Assembly (NCBI RefSeq): GCF_030848805.1 | Contig: NC_092363.1 | Coordinates: forward strand, 8,308,001-8,372,000 | Direction of reading: 5' to 3' | Source of the DNA: Temnothorax longispinosus | Taxonomy: Eukaryota > Arthropoda > Insecta > Hymenoptera > Formicidae | DNA: 64,000 nt | Part shown: positions 26,957-40,700 of the stretch, piece after piece | Layout: every line of letters starts with the position of its first letter | Numbering within the stretch: position 1 is the first letter of the stretch | The notes under the pieces: model-generated | Database searches by the model: none | What the model saw: only the letters and a program-made list of their open reading frames with translations | Told to the model about the DNA's origin: nothing | Program-made: the position numbers and the translations under genes

Positions 26957-29181
26957 TCAAGTAAAAAGAAATTCTCATTTTCTATCACATTCTCGAAATA
27001 AAGAAATAAATAATTATTATAGGGCAAAAATAGTATCTAATTTTTATATTTACATATAAATTTTTCTACATTTGTGATAATATATTCTATTAATTATAAA
27101 TAATTGAAAAGAATACAAGTTAATTTACGTTTGTCGCACGTTTAATATCGATTAATTATTATAGCTATAGCTCCTGTAAAACTGTACTTGAAAAGTTATA
27201 AGCCAAGTCGATCGACACAAGTTCTTCGTTATGGATTGCTTGTAGAAATTAAGTTGATCTGCTTTATCTATGTAACAAGTATATTTAATAAATTGAAGGG
27301 ATGATCATGATCATGAAAATCACCTTATAATATCTTCTTATATACATATTTATGTAGATATTTACCAATCGAATTAAATTGATAGTCTTTAAGTAATCGA
27401 GTATTTTTATTTCTTTGTAGAGTTACGCAGAGTACAATGCTAAAATCATACACGTGACGCATCTTTGCGTAATATAATAATATATCTCTCGTTAATACGT
27501 TTACATTTCATTACATCACATCGAATGTGGACATGGTGCTGAATTAAGTTAGACGGTTATGTACATACTGTTGTATTAAATTGTGCTGGGAAATAAACCG
27601 ACCCGCGATGACACATTTAGAAACGATTAGTATTAATGTAATGGCACGAACGCATCGTCTACTGAGATTTACAATAATCGAGACTAACGAGATTACGAAT
27701 AGTATACGGACATACTAATTCGAGAGAAGTAAAGAGAGATTTAAGAAAAAAAAGGAATTTACGTGTGCACTTTTATCTTAAGAGTTAATAGTATTGGTCG
27801 AGTATTGTTGAAACACCTTTGTCATCCCAAGCGATATATCGCGAAATTCTCGCTCGTCTTATCAAACTACTCAATTAACTAATCATCCGCTTATACCAAA
27901 CATATTTGGAAAGTGCTTTATCTCAAAGCATAAACGTGCTTGCGACACCGTTAAATATCAGCGTCGCTTAATTTTTATTTTCTCTCTCTCTCTCTCTCTC
28001 TCTGTCTCTCCCCTCCCTCCCCTTTCTTGATTTAAATTATCGCGCATATCGCATATAAGGAAAGGCCAGTGTTAATTTAAAGAGAGTTCTCTAGACGATT
28101 AAATGACCGAGCCACGTAAATAAATAAACGCGTGTGTATCCAATGCAGAATGGATTTAGCCTACGATCTTTCGAGTTTAAAGCAATGCGGGCGTTTTGTT
28201 ATTCATTTATTGAGAGCGACAAGCGCCACGCGAGTTCAAATAATATCTTTATGCTATGACCGATTTTATTTACGTGACTGGTCAATAATTCTCTTAATGC
28301 AATCGTGGTTTTAATGTACTTTAATTCTATCACGCGTTTTGGCCCCTCGTCCGCTGCAGAAAAAAATTTAATTATACACGTCCGGCGCATAGCCATTAAC
28401 GTCTGATTCTTATGAAACAACTAAGCTAACTTTACAACGTTTACTGCCGCTGCGTATCCTTGAAATAAAAAATAAAACAAACGTTTTAAGTACAACAAAT
28501 TTTGCTTATTTAAATTTTACATGAAAATATTCGAATTTCGATTTACAAATATCCGAATAATATCTGTGTTAAAGAAATTAAATATAAAACAAAGTTTAAT
28601 TGAGCATAGCAGTTAATTTTTTGAAGTTTGTTCGGGTCTTCCCGAATCTTCTATGCTAATTTTTGATTTAGTTGATTTAGTCAGGCTACGTCACAAGATG
28701 ACGATAAGAAGAAGATAGCTTTGTCTATTATATTGTATTAATAGCACGAAACATCTGTTTCATAGCAGTAACTAGCAAATTCATGCGCGCGCGCGCGCGC
28801 ACGATTGAATGATGGAAATTAAATAAATACAGGACGGATATGTTCAATCTCGAAATAGTGAGATTATCCTATACATCTATATATCGATATATGTATATAA
28901 TATATCTGTGATGATAAAACATTCCACTCGAAAAACTGCTAGTTCTATGCTTGTAACGGTTTCTCCATAGAGCCTTATCTCAAATTATTGCCACGTACAC
29001 AGAATCGGATTCAATTTCGGTAAATACTTTCATTTATCATTTATTATAAATTTAATAAACAAATAAAAATAAATTAGGCGTCCTTTTGACCAGAAAAAAG
29101 CTCACTCTACACAAGTTCACTTACTATTTCTTCTTATTATTTAACTATCATGGCACGAACTACTAACAATAAGTAACAAAT

Positions 29182-29248
29182 CAAGAGACACGGTAGTGTC
29201 TCGCGCGAAGTACATACACGCGAAGCGAGACCGCACCGTGACTCTTTT
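29182..29248. repeat. Short inverted-repeat element, also seen at 52133-52168
   Basis: Left arm CAAGAGACACGGTAGTGTCT (29182 onward, continuing CGC) is matched in inverted orientation by GCGAGACCGCACCGTGACTC (29225-29248, continuing TTTT), with a few mismatches. The sequence TCAAGAGACACGGTAGTGTC recurs in inverse orientation at 52133-52168, so this is a dispersed family rather than a lone hairpin. Confidence 0.55.
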
Positions 29249-31320
29249 ACGCGATTACTATAACGCGCAAATATGCGATAAAAATTATATACATATATTT
29301 TTGCATAGCCATAAATCACGAAGTAAAAAGTCTGTAATAGCGGCAATATTTTCTTTACACAATAAGAAGTTAGAGACAAAGAATCATAAATCTTTTATCG
29401 CATCGAAATGTCCGATTCTTTTACGCGTATGACATAGGATGATAATGATGCATTGATACAATGGTAACTATCCATCATTATAGCAAGAATTTTTATGCGT
29501 TTATAACGCGCATTCGTTTAATTATGGATATGTTTAATTAGAAATTTAAATACGGACGTGTGCGTCGCGCGCTAACATGCGCTAACATGTACATATTATT
29601 CTAGCCGCGATATCGCGAGGAGTTCAACAAAATAATATTCTCTTTCTCTTTCATTTGTATATATATGTACATATACCTGGAATATACGTAGTACGCGTAC
29701 GTTGTTTAGACATTAGCCGTATCTTGTTATTTGTTTTTCTTTATACATTACATACACACATTAAAGCTGAACCAGTACGTGTATACGAATACACACTTAA
29801 CAAACTGTATGTACAAGGATACCTTTCTCCTACGGATTTCTTTTTGTTGCAACTTTTAATAAATAACATGTGAACGAGAGAGAGTGACGTTCTCAAGTTT
29901 CCAATTGGTCCGTCACAACCAATGTTTTACACTCTACATTTACAAAAATCGCATTGAAAACCTCAGGCTCCGATTATTCGCAAAGAATCTCTTTCTCGTT
30001 GAGAAAAATAAATAAAAAAGATTGCAAGAAAAATACAAATGTTTTGTGCAATATTCATATTCTTGTGCGGTACGTGTCAGTAAATAGTAAAAAAAACTGC
30101 TGCGTTAAGTTTCTGAGATTCTTATCCAATAAATACAAGTCTTGCGTAAATCACCGTCGATAATTGTAATATTCATTCAAAATCATATAGAAGTAAAAGA
30201 AGATAGCCATTATGAATTGCAATTGTAACATTATGCATGCCAAATATTTTACATTGTTTAGACTTCGTCATTATTAGACTTCTTTTAGAAGAGAAAAATA
30301 TTGGTTATAAATATATATTGCTTTTCAGAAAATATACGATTTAATTATTTCATTCGGTATAAAATAACCGGTAGATCTCGCTCGATGTATTAAATTTCAT
30401 TTACTTACGTAGCGTTGAGAGAAACAATACGTTTTGAAATAAACATCTTCTAACAAATAAGATTCTTAAAGTTGTTGATATCAGCAAATATAAGTTTCTT
30501 TCTTTTGTCACTCGATGCGTGCTTGTGTTTTGAGAATACACCTCTTTCTTTCTGTAAAGTGTACCTTCCACACAATATACACGTGATTTTTTTCTTTTTA
30601 AGACTGCTGTTACATCAATTCTTGTCCCGGTAAAAGAGAACAAATGATTCACATTTTACTTGTACCAAATAATTGCAACATAGTTCACGATAATTTATGT
30701 TGTTCTTTTATCAATTCCTTTATCATATATTTAATTATATACCATATATTCATCTATTTATAAATAATTTAGAAGAAGATTTTAAGATGTCAAATCATCA
30801 ATCGTAAATATTTCATTTAAAAATTAAAAGCTTTCACAAAAGCGGATCTTAAGGAGCCTTCGAAATTGACAGGAAATGACGTCTAATCATTGCGACGGTC
30901 TAATCGGCGGTGATTATCTCGAGGAGCGTTGTAACTAATATAATGAGATCAAATAGAGATCAAATATTACGGAATAGTAAAAAACAATCGGTCAAGATAT
31001 ATTTTATGAATATTCTATAGAAATAGCGAGAGAGATACATGATTTGAGTCTTTGGTGTCAATCTATAAACAAATTATTCCTCAACATATTTTATAAATTT
31101 ATATTTTTGTGTATAGATTTATAGATCGTCATTTCCACTCATATCTAATGTCTGTATGTCTATTTGTACTACCGAATGACGCTTGGCTATCATTCGTAAG
31201 CGTAATAACAGTCCGTAAACTTATGATAGATGCCGTCCAATGTGATCACGAACTTCCCCGTAATCCCCGTAATCTAAAATTACAGAGATTCTTGAAAAAT
31301 ACAATTGTCCGGTATATTTT

Positions 31321-34300
31321 TCATTCTTCGGTCGAGGCTTGCGCTCCCCCACCGTCCTCGCGATTGCTGCTGGTCTTTTGTTCTTGTTCCTTTTGTGCTT
31401 TGGCTTCTGCATCTACAGATAAAACGTTGATCCGTTGCAATTTGTCAATCTTATGAAAATGATTTTATTAGCTAAATAAGCTATACGCAAAGTACAATAT
31501 AAACAAAACTTTCATAATTATGTTGACAATTCTTTGTTAAAAAGTATTTTAACTCTATTTAGAAGCGATTAAATAATATCTAAACTTAATTATGATAACA
31601 TACCTCGAACTGCTTGTTCTTTCCAGACTTTTTTATTCTCTGCGAGACACGGGATCCAAGGTTTGCCAATCTTAAATCTCTTATTTTCTCCTCCTGAACC
31701 TGCAATATTATTAACACGTTATTATATATAACTGTTAATCAATCTGTAGAATAACTAATTAATAATTAAATTAATATATCTATATTTAAAGAAAAAGATA
31801 AAATTTCAAAAGTAGTAGAGATACAGTGTCATTTAAATATAATTAAATAATTAAATTACAAAGTAACGTATGCTAAAAAAGATGTTGAAAAGATACCATT
31901 GCTGGGTTCGTCCACGGTATCCTTGACATTGAGTGGCGCGAGAACGGTTTCCAGCATGTCACTGCATACTTGCATGCTAGGCTCGACAATGAATTCTATG
32001 AATCCTATTTGAGATTCAGCTACCAACGTATTATTGCGGTCGCATAGAGGAGAAAATGGCAATCCAAGCTCTCTCTCTTTATCACCTTGTCTGAAGAATT
32101 CTTCAAGAAGTTGCATCGTCCATCTGGATGGATTGGGAATTATATATCATCTATTTATTATTGTATATATACATATTGTTTTGTTTCTGTTATTAGAATA
32201 TATAGATCAATCTTCTTTAGTATAAAAAGAAATCTTTATTATGGTTATTCAATTTTATTTTAATCTTTCTTACTTAACTTAAAAAATATATAGATATGTA
32301 TAAAAAATTTTGTAAAAATTATTTTTTTGTCTATAATAATTTCTAGTAGACCATGTTTCATCAAAATTAAACAAGTACAAATATCGTTAATATTCTCTTT
32401 GAGTAAAAAGCTTCACCTATGGTGAAGATCCCATCTTTTGGCAGGATGCGAAATATCGCAACAATGGAGAACTAAGCTAACAGCTTTGCTTTTATCCACG
32501 CTTGGCTCTGCCAAACTTAGTAAATTTTTCATATTTTTTAACTGTTGAAAGTGAAAACTCATATCGGTGGCAAGAACCATGTCAATCACGAGTGATCGAA
32601 ATTCTCGAAATTCTTCTCTCGATAAATTTTGCAGTATGTTACAATCATCTTCTCTGAGTATCCTAAAACATGCAATATATTATATTAAAGAATATTGGCG
32701 TATCACTATATATAAAATATGAATCCTACTTCTACGACGATGTAGTGTAAATTCTGACTGTATCAATTTTTATTTGTAAAAAAACCAGTCATTTAAATAG
32801 GAAAAGGTATCGAAAAAAGAAAAAAAAATCAAAGAAAAATCAATCGTTGATAGATATTAAAACTTTTAAAAAGTAGTTTAATTTTATTATGTGTATTCGT
32901 AACAAATATTGCACAATTTTTAACTTCAATATTTATATATAGCAATTTTCAAGGAACTTAAGATAATTTAAAGATGATCTTAATCATTTTAAAAAAAGAT
33001 TATCTTTTAAAAATAAAATTATATAAATGTTGAATAAATTAAAAACTGCCCGAGACAGCAACGGCAATGGCAATTGCAAGATGGAATTTGCACGTACCGA
33101 AAGCTGGCCGAGATGTGATGATTTTCTAACACAGCTCGGTCGTTATATAGGAGCGCTGTATCACTACCGGACATTACGTGGAAATTGTTTGTGGTCCCAG
33201 TATGCTCGTAATCATGAATAATCGCTGCCACAAGAGTGGCGAAAATCTCGAGGTCGGTCAGCCAATTCTGCAACGAATAATATCAGCCTGAAGCAATCTC
33301 GCGTACAATGCGCATCAAGAATCAAACTGACAATGAGTAGAAGAGAACTCTTTTTTTTGCCTTTTTGCTAATCAACTATCTTTAACGAATCGATAGAGAA
33401 CTCGTTTTTATTATTTGCGCATTTTATACGATTTCTATTTTTTTTCAGACGAAGAGAGATTGCCAAACAAGATATTATAATAATCGTGATAGGCTCAAAT
33501 GATTAGAAATCAAACATATATAACGAAAGAGCACAGAGTCGCAACAAGATGTTCGCGTTAAATTATTTTTAATTTAAATAGATATTTTCCAACCATACGA
33601 ATATTTTGTTACTGCTCTGTGCTCTTTCGTTATATATGCAAGATATTATGATTCTGTTCGAGAGATATATATTTATACTTTTATAATTATTTTGCAAAGT
33701 GTGTAGATTGCATATGTATGTATCTTAATATATCACATATGTATATAGTAACAATAATGAAAGGCTTTCACGAAAATAAATTATTAATTAGTATAAATAA
33801 TTAACTATTAGTTCGTTATACAACCAGTAAAAAATTAAGAAACATCTTTATTTTCCTTTTACATATAAGTACCGTAAAATGTAAAATAGTATATGTCATA
33901 AAGATTCTACATAATATGCATCTCTTTCTCTTCCTCTCTCTTATTAGAAAGAAGTACTCACCATCAAACCCGTTTGACATAGGATGTAATGCATCGTTTG
34001 CGCAACATCGGCAGCGTGGAGGTTGTTGTGGTATGGGTTTCGATGCCTGCAATAACCCTCCTCAACTCTTCCGAGAAAGCACTCCAAAACTACGGGAGGT
34101 ACTTTAAACTTGTGAATCATACCATATCGATTGAGGAGGTCATAGCCCAGGTATTTCACTGGCGTGCCCAGAGCGGCCTCATTCAAGGAAAATACATCGA
34201 ACGACCAATCGTCTAAAGTCTTGAACGGTAAAGGAAGCAATTTGAATATTTAAACTTTCAACAACTCTCGACCTTAATTTTAATAATAATCTGACCGATC

Positions 34301-37300
34301 TTTGATGATTGAGTGAAAATTCTCTTTCCCTTGGCTAATAATCGAGATACCAGTATAATTTTTCTGATTGAAAGTCTCCGATATGTAATTAAAGGTAATA
34401 CAATAGTATATGTGTAAGTAACTAGACGTTTTTTTCCGTGATACATATTTATCGTTAAAAATTAATCGCCACATAAAGATACATATATAGATACGAATAC
34501 TCTCCAGCCGTGGCTCGCCGGCGGATTACCTTAAGTACTTTGACGACTTCCGGCGGAAATTGCATGAGAGCGGTGTTAGTGACTCTCCTATAGATCCGAT
34601 CGACGAATATGCCCGCCCTGATAGCATGGGCGACCGAGCGGAATTTCGGTTTCTCATCGGCTTTCCGCCTAGTGGTGGCGAGCTGCCTGGTGAAAGTCGA
34701 TGCTAGCCATTCGCGTACTTCCGGTGGTACCGCATCTGGCTGCACCTCTGACAGCTCGTCATCTTCATCCGCCAGTCGTCTACAGGAGGAAATCGTGAGA
34801 GACAACGTTATAGATCAGCGAATTAACGCGCTGATATTCGACATTCGACATTCGACACGAACAAAATGCCTACCTTCGCTACGCACGATCAAAATTATAT
34901 CAAGTCGAGACACTATCAATGTCCTTAAAAATTCATCTCATTGTACTAAACTAACTAAACTAACTTGTTTAAAATCTGTATTTAGGCTCGCTTTACAATT
35001 TACATCATCATGAACGAATCTCTCTTTTATTTATGTAATATATTGTGTATTACTGTATTACTCTTATTATATATTATTTGATCCAATGTTTGTGTGATTT
35101 GCATTATCCATTTACTATAATGTCTTTCTCTCGTATCAAGTACGTCAAGTACAATGAAAATAGTAAATTTATAGATTGCCGGAAATGTTATTTGTCGCTT
35201 TAAAAAATCGACGTGTAACGACTAACGATTCGTGAATCAATTTCGTGTGTGGTAAAATGCTTTTTTATCGCTTGCGAATCATAAAAATAAATTACAATAA
35301 ATTGCGATTACATCCGGAATATAATCGATATTCCATTTTATTGTACTATACTCTGTAAATAAGAGTGTAATATACAGAACAGATATCTAGATCTACGAAA
35401 AGGTCTTCTATCTTAAAAGGAAATTTTTTAGTACACATGCCATTAAGAAATATTCCTTAGCTGTTTCACGTATAAGCCGCCTTATACCGCGATCATAATT
35501 TTCTAAACATATCAAGATTCTATTCTATTAATAGTCCTAATTGACTCACTAAAATTCACGCTCTAATTAAATTAAATATTAAACATACTAATTACATCAT
35601 TTCAGTGAAAAAGTTAAATGTGCGAGTTATATAAGTATGCGCGAATTGGAGGGGAATATTCCACTGAAAAAAAAGTGAATGAGATGGGAATGAGGATTCG
35701 TGTAAAAACTCAAGTTTAAATAAACAGCTGTGATCTTTCGAGCGTGTTTCGTGTCTCCTTGATCTCAAACTTGATTCGATGTACAGGTGTACAGATGCAG
35801 CAGTGATTTAGTAGACTTAAGCTTAAGCGAAGCTCTACGACCTACGACAGTTAAGTCAATCATCTTGCCAAATAATTTTGACATATTCTTGTCAATTCTC
35901 TATTCCTCAGTGTCGACTATGTATTAATACGATCGTGATAACGGTGTTATCGCGATTTCTTTAAAAGTGCATTTCGCACGTATATATGTATATCTATTAT
36001 AGATCGATCTTGGGTGCAAATTACACAGAACACAAAACATCCGGAAATCATTGCCAGTAAACAGGTGCGAAGATTTGGATTAATTGATGATCACTAATAA
36101 CAATATAACAGTTCTAACAATTAATTAAAAGATGAGAAAAACAATTATGCTTGTGCAAATATTGTCGTAAATTGTCGATCAATTATGGTGAATAATATAG
36201 TTAAAATTTCATAATAAACACTAATAGATTTAATTATACGCGAAAAAGCTACATGTGTTAGCATGCGCGCCATACGCTGCCAAAAATTGCGTATATATAA
36301 AGTGTCTCAGAACCACACTGTAAACACACACGCACGCATACCATTCTTTTATCTATATAAATTTCATAACTTTGAAATAGATTTTTCCATAATATATATA
36401 CACCCTACTTTGCACAAAAAATGTGCATTAGTTTAAATACATTAAAATATATCTGTAATATATAATAATATATTCAAATATGTAAATCTAAATATATTTA
36501 AATCTTAAACATATCAAGTCTTAAATTAGTTTGTAAATCAAGTAAATCTGCGTTAAATATGCATTATATAAAATTGCGATGTAATGCCTCTCTTACTCAT
36601 TTTAGATCTTAGATGCTTAATTCATTAATATGTACTTAAAAAATTTCAACGTTGGAGTTATACTACGTTTACGCGGGCGTTATATTTCTGTAGAACTTAA
36701 CTTGCGATAATTCACTCGTTTACGCGGAGTGAGTAAGTTACTACAAAATCCCATTTACTTTACGCGGAGGAATTATCGTAAGTTACCGCAGAAGTAACGC
36801 TCGCGTAAACATAGTATTAGTTGATTATTTTGTTAGTCATCAAAGTAACCATCTTAGTTTATCCTGTAATATAATTTATAATTTGAAAAAATATAGGTCC
36901 TGGAACACCCTATATAGTATATGTATACGAAGAGAGCGTCGTCATATAGCCATATAGGTACCTATAGCGAATAGCGAATAGCGAGTAGCGAGTAGCGAGA
37001 GTTGGAGTGTGCGCTAGCGAGTGATTTTTCATGCAAAAAGACTTCGATGGCGCCAAGCGCAAAGTGCAGAGTGCAAAAAAATGTGGTTTCGTACGCATTT
37101 TCGCGATTCGCGCTCAAACATGGAAATTTTGGGAGAAACGAACCTACGGCGTACACCCGGACGACATATGGCGGTTGACTCCACACGCTCAGCATCTCTA
37201 TAATATGAAATACGAAGGGAAAACATATATCACATTAAAAGGTTCCACAATGATCTATATAAGCATCTTGCTACATCCAAGCAAACATCCCTGCATGCCT

Positions 37301-37708
37301 GATGCAGCGTAGGGTGATTTGAAAATATTCCTTCTTTTTTCGCTTGCTCTCCGCTACCGTTTGCCCTGAAGCTGAAGATCATTTCGAAGTAGCCATCCTT
37401 GTGTGTGTAATCATTCTCTCGCAGCTTTTTCAAATCACACAATATGCATACATACACACCCATACACATCCCATACACAGCGCGGCGCGGCGCGGCGCGG
37501 TGCGATTGATTTGTGGGGGATGCTTGAGGACCGCCCGGTGATAAACGTCCTACATATATGTATATGTATACATGCACTTCTCTCGGGCAAGAATAGTGCC
37601 AGTAGGAAACGGTCGATTATCGTGAGAACGATGCATGTTGCACGGGCAGGCAGATACGTCCGACAAATTGAGCAGGTTATACCTAAAAGGAGTCTAGAAG
37701 AGATGTAA

Positions 37709-37752
<44 letters not shown>

Positions 37753-40700
37753 AAACAGATAGACAGGCAAGAGTAACGTTTCCATGCTATGCTCGAAAGT
37801 GTCATTTAATCCTCGCAGTTGATCATTCCTCTCGTCGATTTATCATCTCAATAAAACTCAATTGTTGCGCACAAGAAATGTAAAAATAAAAATAAATAAA
37901 TTGATATAAACATGATTCATGAGACTGTGACTTATTAGAAGATTAATATGTTTCTTGTTGTGTCACCCGATTATTTACGTATCGCGAAACAAGTACCTAA
38001 GGTATTTCAACGAATATTTTCGTAGTAAAAATGCAGGACGTTTAAATATAATCATTGTTGTCTCTGCGTTCATTCCTACACATAACATATGAAAAGTTTG
38101 ACCGTCGACAATATCCTAAATAAGTGACGAATGTCTGTGATCTTTGATAGTATTCTCTAAGAGAATCGTCTACTCGCACCGATTTGTAGAAACATGCTAA
38201 TTGTATCGTGAGACTATTAGATATAAAAGAATAACAATTTTGAGTTTCGAAACTACTACAAAAAGCTTATTAAAAAAAAGTACGCATAACTATTTTATGC
38301 GTTTCAGTTTTTGTGCACATCAACTAATCTAGAAACGTTCGAAAGATTCTACGGATTAGAAGATCAAGAAACGCTGACACATATATATTCCACTTATTGG
38401 TCTAGAATTGATATTTTTACAGAGGAGAGCGACATCTTGAATTCCTCACAAAAAAGTTTCTTAATATCGGCGTATAGAAATGAAAATATAAGATATAACA
38501 TGGACGTTGTTTTTATATAATACAATTTACAACAATTTGTTTAACATAAAGAAAGCTTGGGCCTCAATTGTGATAATTTTAATTATACTTTCTATTCGAT
38601 TTGCAAAAGACATAGTCCGAAATATAATATCTGGAAAATATCGTTGTCGCTTTTCCGTGACACTGATCAGTTGTCAATCGCGTGCACAAAATTCAAGCCG
38701 ATGATGAATATTGGCAGATTGACATTTAGCGGTTGACTGAATACTGTGAGAAACGATCGATAAAGAGCAAATAATAAAATGTTATATGAAATATTAAATG
38801 TCATGTAAAATAAAATATTGGAGATAACAAATAAAATATTTTATTACAAAATAACGAAATATATTACATATCGAACTTTCATTCGTTTTAGTTGTTTTTT
38901 TTTTCTGGCACATTCTCTCAAAGTTTTCCAATCTACTCTTGCGAATTGTCATATATCAAGCGACTAAAGACATAAATTACAACTAGTTAAGATTTTTCTT
39001 TATTATAATATTGATTTTAAGCTGCTCTAATTATTAAGTTATAATAAATTGTTCATCTTCTCAAGTTAAGCATTTCAATATCAATTGCATCATTTTGATA
39101 TTTAAAGACATTTGCCCGTATTTTTAATTATTTAAGAATATCACTTGTAATATAACAATAGAGATCAAGTATCATATAATTTTATACGTTTGTAATTAAA
39201 AATTGTATTATGTAATTGATGGTTACCGTCACCAACCACGTCGCTAACAATGCTTTTAAATGATTGAAGAGTGAGAACGAGATATCAATTAGATGTTAAA
39301 AATAATGTTCTGAGTTACGAAAAAATGCTTAGAGATCCCTCTCCCCCCTCCCCTCTCCCACCACCGCCGTTTATATTGCTCATTGACTTGGTATTTTAAA
39401 TATTGTAATCAGAATAATTGTCAGATATTAAAATAATACAAAGAGACAAAATTCATGATTGTCGCTCACCGCCGCGATTACCAACAATCGTCCAACGAGA
39501 GAGAACATCTCGTTTCTTAAAACGAGCGCGAGTATGAATCTATCGTTCGAGAAAGAGGACGACAAAGAGTGTCAAAACGGCATACGGATACGGTGCGGAT
39601 TGTGGATTGCGGACTGCGGACTGCGGGAAAATGGGTATATATAGATAGGGGCAAGTATAATGGAGAACGAACGGAGGGGAGGACCGTGTTACGTGGAATC
39701 GAAAACGTGGAGTCGTAAAAGGGGGTTGGAAATGTGAATGTTTCGCAACCTTGCCCATACGGGGGTGCGAAGCTTCCGTTTCTGGGTTACCACCGCGTGG
39801 CCCTGAGGTCCGTCTGGGTCCAAGCCGCCCCCTAGGGATGAAGACGTCAGGCCCGCCCCCCTACGTGATGACCGAGCGCACTCATTCCCGCCTGAACTCA
39901 CCCTGCGGTAGTGCTTGTTAGTTCATGTGTAAAAAAGATTAGAATACAAGATTACAGTTTTTCTATTCCTTTTACTTTCGTCTTCTCTTTTCTTTTTAAT
40001 ATCATTACGTGATTTTAATATCACGGCTACGGCATCGCTCTGCTGCGCTCTCATGTTGCACGTCCTCTCATGTTGCAATAAATCTATTACATGTTGTAAT
40101 AAATCTAGAATAGAATAAAACAGGATAGGTATACTCGATGCGTCGTGCTTTACGGCTGCTATATAGTGTGCGTGTAGTTAGTGTAGTCATTGCTGAAAAC
40201 AAAGGTCGCGGAATATACAAGCGCGAGTTAATCGCACTTCTCTTGTCGGTCACAATTGCATGAGCGAAAAAAGAGAAAAGATACCAAGCATCTAGCTTCA
40301 AGCATCGAAATCGAAGACTTATATTCAACAATTCGAAGAATTGTTGATAATATGATCTTCGGGATCGGAGAGATGTATAGTAGACGTGCAAGTACAGCCA
40401 GCTGCGCGTGCAATTGTCACGCAATCGATGCATGTATCGCACAGGGATGTATGCCTCGTTGCTTATGATTTTATGCGCGACGCTAAAAAAACGAATGACA
40501 TACCATAAATAGAAATTTTTGACAAACAATCTTAGAAAAATAGAATGAAAACACGGAAAACTTTGTTAATTTCGTAATCCTATGATTTTAGTCTAAAAGT
40601 CTAAACTCTAAACTAAACGTATGGATTTTGACGTAAGAAATACGCGTCGCAAAAATATTGTGTATGATATATAATTATAAAATAATGGAAGATGCGCGTC

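Larger units (their letters stand above)
26880..31320. other. Intergenic region between convergent SDR and PDE1 genes
   Basis: About 4.4 kb holding the 3' UTRs of both genes. No recognisable coding sequence was found. It contains a (TC)n run at 27980-28003, a GC-alternating run at 28784-28800 and a small inverted-repeat element at 29182-29248. Open frames such as 30401-30652 (minus) and 28132-28314 (plus) have no recognisable family or splice support. A long PDE1 3' UTR could occupy part of it. Confidence 0.5.

Noticed and set aside
37029..37577. Several 90-115-codon open frames on both strands
   Set aside because: They are intronic to PDE1, mutually overlapping, include low-complexity CACACA/GCGGC stretches and have no recognisable motif.
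40068..40529. 153-codon open frame on the minus strand within the PDE1 intron
   Set aside because: It matches no family known to me, has no plausible splice sites, a Leu/Arg/Ser-heavy chance-like composition and overlapping open frames on the other strand.
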